Shown in pieces: positions 55,711 to 64,000 of a stretch of 64,000 nt of DNA. The notes beneath the pieces are model-generated. The model saw only the letters and a list, made by a program, of their open reading frames with translations. It searched no databases and had not been told where the DNA came from. The first letter of the stretch is position 1; the number at the start of each line of letters is the position of its first letter. The stretch is from positions 20,728,036 through 20,792,035 of the forward strand of contig CM063252.1 in assembly GCA_032158295.1 (NCBI GenBank). Direction: 5' to 3'. Source of the stretch: Pycnopodia helianthoides. Taxonomy: Eukaryota; Echinodermata; Asteroidea; Forcipulatida; Asteriidae. Both the position numbers and the translations under genes were made by a program.

Positions 55711-56681
55711 CTTTTTAAAAAAACTTTTTTAGAAAAACAAGCAAAGTCTGCAAAAGACTGCTTTGACCTTGCATGGCTCAATTTCACCAAGAAACTCTAA
55801 TAGCTAAGCAAAGTGTGATGTCACAATACAAATCACTATGGTGATATGACAACTCATCTTAAGATGAATCTAGTACTTTGTGAAATAGAGCCGTGGTCTT
55901 GCAACAAAAATGCATTCACCTTTTTACAAAATGAAACATCAAACCGGAATCAAAGAAAGTAAATTTATTTATTGTATTTTATAATGAAATTTATGGATGA
56001 ATAAATGAATTGTGTGTTGAAGACAAACTGATTAATGATGATTATTATGTTTATCTCTTTTCTGTGTTTGTGTCTTTCTGTTAATCTCGGTTCAAGATGA
56101 CACTTGGCGATTCATCAAAACTGTCTGACCCAAATTACTGAAAGATGGCAAGCATTTTGTACAATTATTTGTATTATGTCTCCCTTCAGAAAGATTTTTA
56201 TTTCATTTAGCCCTACTGTCAAAATAAAGGCTGAATAAGACGAAAACAAACTTGTTAGTTTTGCAAAAAAGGAGGTTGAATAACCTATGTTAATGAAAAC
56301 ACTGGCTTAAATGGGGAGTGAGCTTCAATACTTTGAGCTCAAGAAAGTGATTTGTAGTGAAGTTCTCACTGGGTGTTTGTTAGTTTGGGGGGGGTGAATG
56401 TACTTGTGCACTTTAAACAAAAGATTCAATCAATAGTCGAGCATACACAATTTTTTTTTTTAATCAGATGTTGATCAAATTTTTACATCAAAATTATTAA
56501 TAGTAGCTTTAATAGATGGTTACATTTGCATTGGGGATAAAGAATATTATTGAAGTTTTACCCGTACACCGATGTGTGTTAAATAGAGGCATCATTTTGG
56601 AAGCATTATCTGGATAAAGCATAATTACAAGTACTTGATTTACCAACCAAGATGAAGTGACCCCGTACCTAGGCAAGGCCA

Positions 56682-56878
56682 GGGCCCAATTTCATAGAGC
56701 TGCTTAAGCACAAAAAGACAAAAGTAGATAAGCACAACAAAATGTTGTTACCAGATTAAGGTTACCAACTAAAGTACAATGTCAAATGTACAATCTGTGG
56801 CTGGTACCCTGCTTATTTGTGCTTGGCAAAAAGTTGCTAGGCATAATTCCTTGCTTAAGCAGCTCTATGAAATTGGAC
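56682..56878. mobile_element. MITE family M1 copy
   Basis: GGGCCCAATTTCATAGAGCT at the left and AGCAGCTCTATGAAATTGGA at the right, with the usual interior (ACAACAAAATGTTGTTACCA). Confidence 0.8.
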
Positions 56879-57560
56879 TCCTCCGTTGCAAATGCAACGG
56901 ACACTGACGTCCGACCAGGGCTACTGTAGGCTATTTATCAATGTTCCTACGCCATGTAACTTAAACAATACAAACATACCTCAATTGTTTCGTAAATTGG
57001 TGTCTGACTGAACACTCCTTATAGTTTAAAGTGAATTTGGATAAAAAACCTACCTTTCAGAGTCGGTATTGACAATTTTTATAGTTGCAGACGTCTTTAC
57101 ACTCCGCAGCTACTCTTGAAAAAGTTTAGTTATGCAAATTAGGCATCAACGACGAAAATATAAAAGACAAGGTCAACTAAAGTAAAAACATTTTAAATTT
57201 AATCATCATTAAAATAAATTCTAAAATTTTGATACATGCATTCAAAGTAACCTTGTAATTTAACTGCTTTTGTAAATGAGATTTCATCGTCAAACATCTT
57301 TAAGTGAACATAAATTCACTGCACGAGGACAGTGTTGAATTGCAAGTCTACAATGTTTTTTTTGCGAATCAAAACGAGCCAATTAAAATGACATGCAAAT
57401 AAAGTTTCTCGTAAAAACAATTTATTTGAGTTAATGCTCATTTTAAAATAATATTTTACTGGTTTATCTAATAGATAATAATTTATAAACTTGAGACCAA
57501 TACGGAGATTCCTTTTAGTGAACTCACTGACCAATCATATCTGCCGACAGAAAAATATGA

Positions 57561-57571
57561 CGCCATCTTGG
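57561..57571 (+). promoter_or_regulatory. YY1-like promoter element upstream of the small ORF
   Basis: CGCCATCTTGG sits 65 bases before the candidate ATG at 57636, the same arrangement as at the DBHS gene. A few CpG and a TTTATAATTA stretch lie nearby. It suggests a plus-strand transcription start here. Confidence 0.3.
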
Positions 57572-57635
57572 ATTTACATGAAAGCGCGTCTTTATAATTA
57601 CACCTATGCACACGTGTATTCCTTCATAGACGAAG

Positions 57636-59493
57636 ATGACTAAAGGACTGTTTATCAATGGACTACACAAATGCTTTGAATTAACAGCTGCAAACTTCAG
57701 TCATGAAGGAGGAAAACGCATAAAAGGTAGGAATGTTACCTTGAAACATTTTCGTTTCTATTTACTCTCTTGTGTCGGACAAACAATGAGCGGAGTTTGA
57801 CTCCATACTTGTTGATTTGAAGTTATCAAGTCTCGCAAAATATGCTTAGTGCATACTCATGCACATGGCAGTACACTGAGGATAATGCCTGCAACATTTA
57901 AAAGGTATGGATAGATTGTTCACATGTGTACTAATGTTTGCTGAGTAAATGTGTGTTTACTGAGACCACTTTGCAAAGTGTAAAATGGTTGGCTAACAAT
58001 AGGTCAACAACAGCTACGGTTTGGCTTTATGATGGGAAGCAGTCATGTCGACTTTCTAGCCGTAAGCTGACTTTTCACTGGAGGCTTTCTATTATCTGTA
58101 GCTTGGTTAGTGATGATAATAAGTTGGGGAGGGGGGAGGGGTATGCGGTCAATTAGGACATTATAATTCTGTATTCCAGTTTGGGATGGAAGGACCAGTT
58201 TTTGGTTACCTGCTTACCGCAAGAGGTCCTATGTAATAAACAAATATGTGGAATTTTCAGGGTCTCTATAATATATTTTTCTACGAAAATCACCGGCGAA
58301 ATTATTACCTCGAGTCGTCAAAGTAGTTGGACGCCTTCTTTCGAGATTTTCGGAAAATAATAATTTGTAGAAACATAATGGCAACTAATTGGGACATGAG
58401 CAACAATGAGGAAACATTTGGGCGATTTTTTTTAAATATAAATTCTTATTTATTTTAATAATGAGAAAAAATGGTAGGCCTATCCGGTTCGGAAACAAAT
58501 AGTAGTTTGGCTGTTTCAAAAGGCTTCAGACAATTATCATGTTTCTGAAGAAATTAAAAGTAATAGACACAGACTTTTTAATATCTGTTTACAATATAAT
58601 TTTAATTTTATTCTAATAGCTTAGGAAAATGTTAATGAGTATTAGAAGTACTATAAGGCTAAGCATAATTCGTCTACAATATGTACTCTGGGCCAGAGGT
58701 TTCCATAGTAACAGTTTGTTTTAACAGTGTCGTGAGCGTTCTTCGCCTGGCTCGTTACCATTCTATTTGAAGTCGGTTAATATTTTATGAATTATGTCAA
58801 TCCACCAGATCTACATGTACACGTTTCAAAGGTTGCCTGTATCGCTGCGCGAGTTTTCAACTAACTGTGCAATTAATTAACCGAGTGAAACGTGCGTGTT
58901 ACCTCTGAGAATTTTAAAGGAATAGTGTAATATTAGTTTTTTTTTAAGAGTTCTTTTCAATTGTAGGCTAAGACTGTCTTTTCTCCAAGAAATGTTAAAA
59001 TGCTGACGTTTCAATGCTTGTGTTGTTCGGGCAATCATGCTGTATTACTGATGGGCAGTGGATAAGGACAACGTTGTGATTTAAACGGAAATGATAATCA
59101 AGTTAAATGGTTGTAGCCAGTCGGTAACAATAAAGCTTCGGCTTTTAAAAAATACGTCTTATTGTTCGGTAGATAAGACTGTTCGAATGTTGAAGCGGCC
59201 TTAAAGTGACCATCGTGCCAATTGTAAAATAAGAAACTTCACAATTGTTACATACTATGTGCCCTTTCGCTTATTATCACAAGTGACTGTTAAACCTCTC
59301 AAGGTAACTTGTTTGCCGAGTATTACCCGAGGCTTTCTTATTGAAAACTGCTCGCCTCTTGTGACGATTATTATACTGGTGACAATATAGTTACAACACA
59401 ACTCCCCACTTTGTTTTTACAGTCCCGCTGCAAAACATTCCCTCTTTATGGACAGAGTATATGAAGTGCCACAATTACTGCGTGTGCGAGTAA
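57636..59493 (+). CDS. Possible two-exon small ORF, unknown function
   Basis: Exon A 57636-57726 starts ATG with A at -3 (GAAGATGA) and encodes MTKGLFINGLHKCFELTAAN then FSHEGGKRIK, ending at AAAG|GTAGGAATG. The best matching acceptor, after a TTTGTTTTTACAG tract, opens exon B at 59423, which continues in phase 1 as VPLQNIPSLWTEYMKC and HNYCVCE, stopping at TAA 59491-59493: 53 residues in total. An AATAAA overlaps the stop (59493-59498). A CGCCATCTTGG YY1-like element lies at 57561-57571. I recognise no family. Alternatives are 5' UTR exons of the Tctex1 gene, or the first exon of a longer gene with other partners. Confidence 0.35.
57727..59422. other. Spacer/intron between 57.7 and 59.4 kb
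   Basis: AT-rich with no convincing ORF. The ORF at 57938-58156 has no family features. Confidence 0.5.
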
Positions 59494-59820
59494 ATAAACC
59501 TCTCTTTGGTTTTTGAAGCGGTGTTCCCATGGTGACAATGCTAAGTTTGCCATCTCTCAATCGTCTGCTGCCACTCCCGCACTGGGATAGCTCAGTTGGT
59601 TGACATCCACTGTTGATACAAGATAAGCAGCCGTGACACGGTGTACAACCAACACGTCTCGGATGAGCCTTGATTAGCCTCTATAGCTCATAAAATACTG
59701 CACCTCAGCTGCAAGTTAGACGTAAGAAATCGTGACTGATGACTTGGTCTTTGTATATGCGTGGACACACCTCATCCTGATTTCAAAGCTTCAGCTGATC
59801 TTTGATATAAAGTTGTTGCC

Positions 59821-60474
59821 ATGGAAAAGCTGAGAGCCAAGTTATTGATGCCGACTGTGGTGGAGGATAGCAGTGCAGGAAAAGAAGGCAGTGATAATCC
59901 AAGCAGTAACCAGTCCTCCTCAGAGCAAGGTGCCGCAGCACCCAAACCGAAACTGGCTCAACTTGGCCGGTCTAACAGTAAACTAGCAACTTGGAATCTC
60001 CTCAAACGCAAGATAAGTTTCACGGCATCGGGGAAAGGTGTCCACATGGGTAGCCCGATGCTGGGGCGGTCTAAGCGGCTTCATAGCTTAAGCTCAACAT
60101 CAGAGCGGTCGCCTAAGATGGAGAACACGTTCAGGTTAATTCCAGACGACAAGAACACCTTCAAACCACTGTCAGTGCAAAAGGAGATTGCAGATGTCCT
60201 AGAAGGAGTTCTTGGCAGTATGGAGTACAACCCAGTAACAAGTGGGAGAATCACTACCCGTTTATCTGAAGCTATCAAGGTTCGTGTCAAGGCGCTGCAA
60301 TTGAAGAGACACAAGCTGGTTGTACACGTCTTGGTTGGTTCTCATAATGACCAGAGTATGGAACTAGCGAGTCGATGTTTATGGAATCAAGACACTGATA
60401 GTTACGCCTCGGCTAGCTATCAGAATACTTCACTCTTTGCCATTGCATCTGTTTACGGTGTTTATTTCGAATGA
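59821..60474 (+). CDS. Tctex1-domain dynein light chain-like protein (DYNLT4/5-like)
   Basis: Single-exon ORF of 217 residues with a good start context (TTGCCATGG). Residues 1-100 are Ser/Lys-rich and probably disordered (LGRSNSKLATWNLLKRKISF). Residues about 102-217 form a Tctex1 domain: NTFRLIPDDKNTFKPL, EIADVLEGVLGSMEY, VRVKALQLKRHKLVVHVLVG, ASRCLWNQDTDSYASASY and the typical C-terminal LFAIASVYGVYFE. Tctex1 proteins are light chains of cytoplasmic or ciliary dynein or related adaptors. A Ser-rich N-terminus, length near 220 and lack of coding introns resemble vertebrate TCTEX1D4 (DYNLT4), while the domain wording also fits TCTEX1D1 (DYNLT5). I see no cargo-specific residues that decide between them. 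The nearest clean AATAAA downstream is at 61533. Confidence 0.92.
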   Translation: MEKLRAKLLMPTVVEDSSAGKEGSDNPSSNQSSSEQGAAAPKPKLAQLGRSNSKLATWNLLKRKISFTASGKGVHMGSPMLGRSKRLHSLSSTSERSPKMENTFRLIPDDKNTFKPLSVQKEIADVLEGVLGSMEYNPVTSGRITTRLSEAIKVRVKALQLKRHKLVVHVLVGSHNDQSMELASRCLWNQDTDSYASASYQNTSLFAIASVYGVYFE

Positions 60475-62377
60475 GGTCTGCGCCAATGTTCCCAAAGCAC
60501 GGGAATAACCTAGAAGTAAAGAACATGCTGACCTGCACGTGAAAAACCTCTGTCTCTTCTATAATATTTAAGTTTTGTCCAAACTCAAAATGTGCCATAC
60601 GGAATATATAGTTGATTCTTTAGTTAACAATGTTTCCATATATATTTGTATCCATATCGATAACTGTTTCATTGCCAGATTATACAAATCATTATGAGTG
60701 AATTACTGTAGTTCGCTGATCTTGCGACAATTATTAAACTCCCTATGGAACAAAGTTCGTTCAAAACGCAATAATGTGACATTACAATGTACCCCCCTCA
60801 TCATCTGCCTGACACCATTTCATTTTAGACCCGTAGAAATATTGCAGTTCTTAGCCATTTTTCTTCTTCTTTATTCTGGCTCGTAATAGTGTCTCAGCTT
60901 ATGGTATCTATATTGAACATTATACTACGCGAACATGGACATAAACTAGTTGTTTATGCAGCTATATTATTAATTTGCCCGGCATGATCACTCTATTTTA
61001 CATCCAACAAACAAATACACTTTACTAAGTGTACTTTTAGCACGTCCATATCTTACATTGGACGCCATGGCATAATTTGCTAAATCCTCATTAACTTCAA
61101 TTAATGCTTGTGGACATTAAGCCAGGTGATGTATTGCGAAGTTAAAGTCAAACAAGCGATTTGCTCGATGGTTATTGACAGAGGAGTTTATAACTGTCAA
61201 CGTACTCGCCGTCTTGTTCCCATGGTAATGTAATCAAACACACATCGTTCTGTGCAACTGTTGAACCGACTTTTTTCGGACACATGTTGGATTCCTATTG
61301 AAAGTATGTACAGTATTTAATACGACCGAAATGTGAACTAGAAACTCCAGAGGGTGTCGGCTCCCAATTCACTTTGTTACTAGAATTGAAGCACCACTCA
61401 ATAATGGCGCCTGAAACCCTTGATGTTGATTATTATACCACGATTATACTGTTGAATCATTTGATTCCCTTCGCAAATTTAGGATTAATTAAAAGCAACA
61501 CCCAACCAACTTGATTGTACCATCTGTCCAGAAATAAAAGCCGACCTCTGAGTTTATAGCTATAGCCAAAAACACATGTTCAAATGTTTACACACAAAAG
61601 GAATGATTTGCATCATTTATTCATCACTTTAATATTGTCTATTTTTTGAAAGCTTTAAAGAGGTTCAGACCACTACCATATAATAGTTTAAAAACCAGAT
61701 ATGCACATTTTATTTGGGTAAATCTAAAGGAACAACAATAAATGTTAGTTAAATTTCTTTAGATCCACAAAGGATTATTTGATAACATGAAATAAAACAT
61801 AAATTTGAGGCGAGGTTAATGGGAGGTTTGAAATTCCAAGAATTCAATAATTAATGGATGATTACAAATGTTTCTTTTAATTAGTTTTCAATTAATATAA
61901 CACAAAACGAACTTACACAAATTTTTCTCGAATCAAGTTGACACTATTGTGTCCATCAAAAATTATGGGTTTGTTGTTTGTTTTTGTTTTCTTCGGTCAA
62001 GCAAATCAAATTAAAAGCCAACTTGTGAATAGTTTCATAACCGTATTTCAGACAGAAAAACTACCAACAAAACAAAACTTATGTTCTTAGACTAAATTAT
62101 TTTAGTCTATGTATCATTAATAGTTATATCATAGAATTTATGCAAAACAAGAAAATGCAATGAAATAATTTGTTCATGTAAACAAACAAAAAATGACTTT
62201 CGTTTTTAGAAGAAGAAAAAATTACCAAGTGATACTGTGTTGTTAAACCCATGGGCGACATTCCTGATTGGCTACAAATGTGTAATAAATATTAAAGTTC
62301 CACAGTTATGCTTTAAAAATAGCAGTTTCATGTCTTTTCAGCTTAACAGATTAAAAAATAAAACTGATTTATAGTGG
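60475..62377. other. Convergent intergenic region (Tctex1 and EEF1AKMT1 3' ends)
   Basis: AT-rich, no gene seen. The two genes converge here, so both 3' UTRs lie inside. AATAAA on the plus strand at 61533-61538 is a possible Tctex1 gene signal; TTTATT at about 61615 is a possible minus-strand signal. Confidence 0.5.
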
Positions 62378-63471
62378 TCAGCTGTTGTCTTTATTAAGAA
62401 AATGTGTCTCAAAGTTTGCATAACAGCGGAATTCATTGGCTAGATTTCTTGTGTGGTGTGGAATGAATGGGCAAACAGTCACACCGAGTAGATCTTGAGC
62501 TAGCTCTAGCATCACAGCACCTGCAACAGTCAAACAAATTTTCAGAGTGTCATGAAAAATCTATTTAAAGTTTTGAATAACCCACAGTGATGATGAAAAT
62601 TGTGTCAGTACTTTTCACATTTACCTTATAGAAGTGTTCTTTGCCTTTAAATTCAAGAAGGAAGGTCAGTCTTGATATTTCTTTATTTTAATCTACAAAT
62701 GTGGCCTAAAACAAATAATTATGTTTAATTTCCACAAGTCAAGACACACGGTTTAAAAAAACTACCATGGAAAAAGTAATTTTTCCATTAAAAACTAATC
62801 TTGTGGACAACATTGGTAATTGTCAAAGACCAGTATCTGCACTTTATGTAACCTAACATATACATGAAATAACTATCAGACATCAAAGTCATGAGAAAAA
62901 AGTTAAAAAAAAACTTTTATATGTTTTCACTGTTTTCAAACATTGGGTTTTGCACTTCGGAGATCAAAAGTGATTGTTTTACTAATTTCTCACAAACTGT
63001 AAGCAAAAATATGTAAAGGGAAGCTTTCCACCATTACCATCTTAATACCATGTGAGTTAGGTGCAAGTCTGTCAACTTTTATATTTCCAATCTTACCAAT
63101 GTTAGGCACACCCTTTCAACAGACACTCAAAACTGAAACACAGAAAAGCAGATGCATTTGTCACAAAAAATGTAAAGACAGTTGCAACATTACCTGTACA
63201 TAAGATGATTTTTCCTTTGGTCAAGTACTTGACAGTTTGTGCCGTCTTACTCAGACACTCCTCGGCCAAGTATGGAGGGTCAGCAATAACCACATCAAAT
63301 GAATTCTGCTGGAGAATGGATAATTGTAATGGCGCGTTGTAGTCGTAGAATACAAAGTCCTCCCCGTAGACCGAGAATCGCTGGTCAAACTCTAATAGGA
63401 TCGTTGTACAGGATGGGGGCTTTACCTGCTGTAGTTTCTGATACAGTGTTGGTGAAGACAAACACGCAATT
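62378..63471 (-). CDS. EEF1AKMT1: EEF1A lysine methyltransferase 1 (N6AMT2), last two exons
   Basis: Exon 63471-63194 encodes [36 protein letters not shown], the catalytic DPPY motif in [17 protein letters not shown] and [15 protein letters not shown]. Exon 62520-62378 encodes [17 protein letters not shown], then [17 protein letters not shown], ending TGA. Phases match (2 in, 1 between). The family uses S-adenosylmethionine and a seven-beta-strand fold; human EEF1AKMT1 methylates Lys79 of eEF1A. The N-terminal exons with the SAM-binding glycine motif lie beyond base 64000, so the gene is partial only because of the window edge. The closing residues (THFLNKDNS) differ from vertebrate proteins. 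Confidence 0.93.
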
Positions 63472-64000
63472 CTGCATCATTAACCAAAAGATACACAAAT
63501 TATTGGTACATATTGCATGCAGTGTATAATAACAGATTGGGTTTAGCCTTCCAGCCACAATTCATAAACACTGGTGATCTCAGCAGTATCTGCTTACAAT
63601 GTACGGGATTGACAATGGTCAAAGAAATGATTAGTTTCAATGTGGAAGCTCATTTACTCTTAAGTTCATAACTTCCATCTGAAATAGTGAAAAGAAGAAG
63701 AAAAAAAGAATAAGGAAAAAAAGAAAAGGCCTAATATGAAAGTGTGCAAAATTCATCACAAAACTGAAAAAATATTTGTAGTTATCACAAGTTGGTTGTA
63801 TGATATGGTTATTGAAAACTAGAAGATGGGATTTAATTAACTCTTACAAAAGCCAATGATGTAATAAATACCTTTAAATATGTTTATATCCACTACTAAT
63901 TATCTACTATGATACACAAATAATTGTGATTAAAACATTGATATTGATTGAAACATTGATATTGATTAAAACGATGATATTGATTAAAACGACGATATTT
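63472..64000 (-). other. EEF1AKMT1 intron to window end
   Basis: AT-rich DNA without an ORF or a visible upstream exon. It ends in an 18-bp tandem repeat from about 63932. Confidence 0.6.
63932..64000. repeat. 18-bp tandem repeat, runs off the window
   Basis: About four units of AAAACATTGATATTGATT with substitutions in later units (CATTG to CGATG to CGACG). The array is cut by the window edge. Confidence 0.85.

Larger units (their letters stand above)
50289..56228 (+). other. Chain of exon-like segments downstream of DBHS
   Basis: Consensus-flanked segments: 50289-50300 (12 nt, TTCTTTATGCAG before, GTAAGTATA after), 53753-53813 (TTTTGTTAG before, GTATGAAG after), 54308-54370 (TGGTTTCTGTAG before, GTAAGGATC after) and a terminal segment from 55212 (TTTTTCTCTATGCAG before) to AATAAA at 56223. 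No long ORF. They may be alternative 3' exons of DBHS or a noncoding RNA. Confidence 0.4.

Noticed and set aside
59583..59660. tRNA-like GGGATAGCTCAGTTGGTTGA
   Set aside because: Only the D-arm part is recognisable; no anticodon or T arm follows in the right place.

Overview
This is eukaryotic DNA with about 39% GC by eye, split genes with GT-AG introns, many short interspersed repeats and long AT-rich spacers. The gene content (a ZMYM2/3/4-type zinc-finger gene, one DBHS/NONO-SFPQ gene, a Tctex1-domain gene and EEF1AKMT1) together with abundant MITEs, Kolobok-like TTAA elements and tRNA-derived SINEs suggests a marine invertebrate deuterostome, most likely an echinoderm. That placement is an inference and cannot be proved from this sequence.

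Layout. 1-1851: degenerate LINE tail, MITEs and a SINE. 1852-25403, minus strand: a complete ZMYM gene that I could reconstruct as about 21 coding exons (roughly 1,855 codons). It has an acidic N-terminus, about ten MYM zinc fingers, a Pro/Val-rich linker and the DUF3504 C-terminal domain thought to descend from a Crypton recombinase. Its introns are packed with SINEs, MITEs and minisatellites, and three of the tandem repeats are copies of the gene's own splice sites. The coding sequence has three apparent one-base deletions, probably assembly errors. 25430-29253: the spacer between the ZMYM gene and the oppositely oriented DBHS gene, with a CpG-richer part near 27.8-28.1 kb. 29254-38713, plus strand: a complete 8-exon DBHS gene (RRM1, RRM2, NOPS, coiled coil, Gly-rich tail with basic C-terminus; 602 codons plus stop) with a 20-bp satellite in its last intron. 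38714-57635: about 19 kb with no clear protein gene, but with a chain of exon-like segments on the plus strand (50289, 53753, 54308, 55212) that could be alternative, unproductive 3' exons of the DBHS gene. 57636-59493: a possible two-exon small ORF of unknown function. 59821-60474: a single-exon Tctex1-domain dynein light chain gene. 62378-63471, minus strand: the last two exons of EEF1AKMT1, whose 5' part lies beyond the window.

The genes do not form a pathway. ZMYM and DBHS proteins are both nuclear (SUMO-linked chromatin corepressor work; RNA processing and paraspeckle-type roles), Tctex1 proteins are dynein or ciliary light chains, and EEF1AKMT1 methylates elongation factor 1A. The most unusual biology here is at the DNA level: splice-site-derived tandem arrays, a 246-bp foldback, a recurrent two-module MITE, a nested insertion in a dead LINE, and the far-downstream exon chain.
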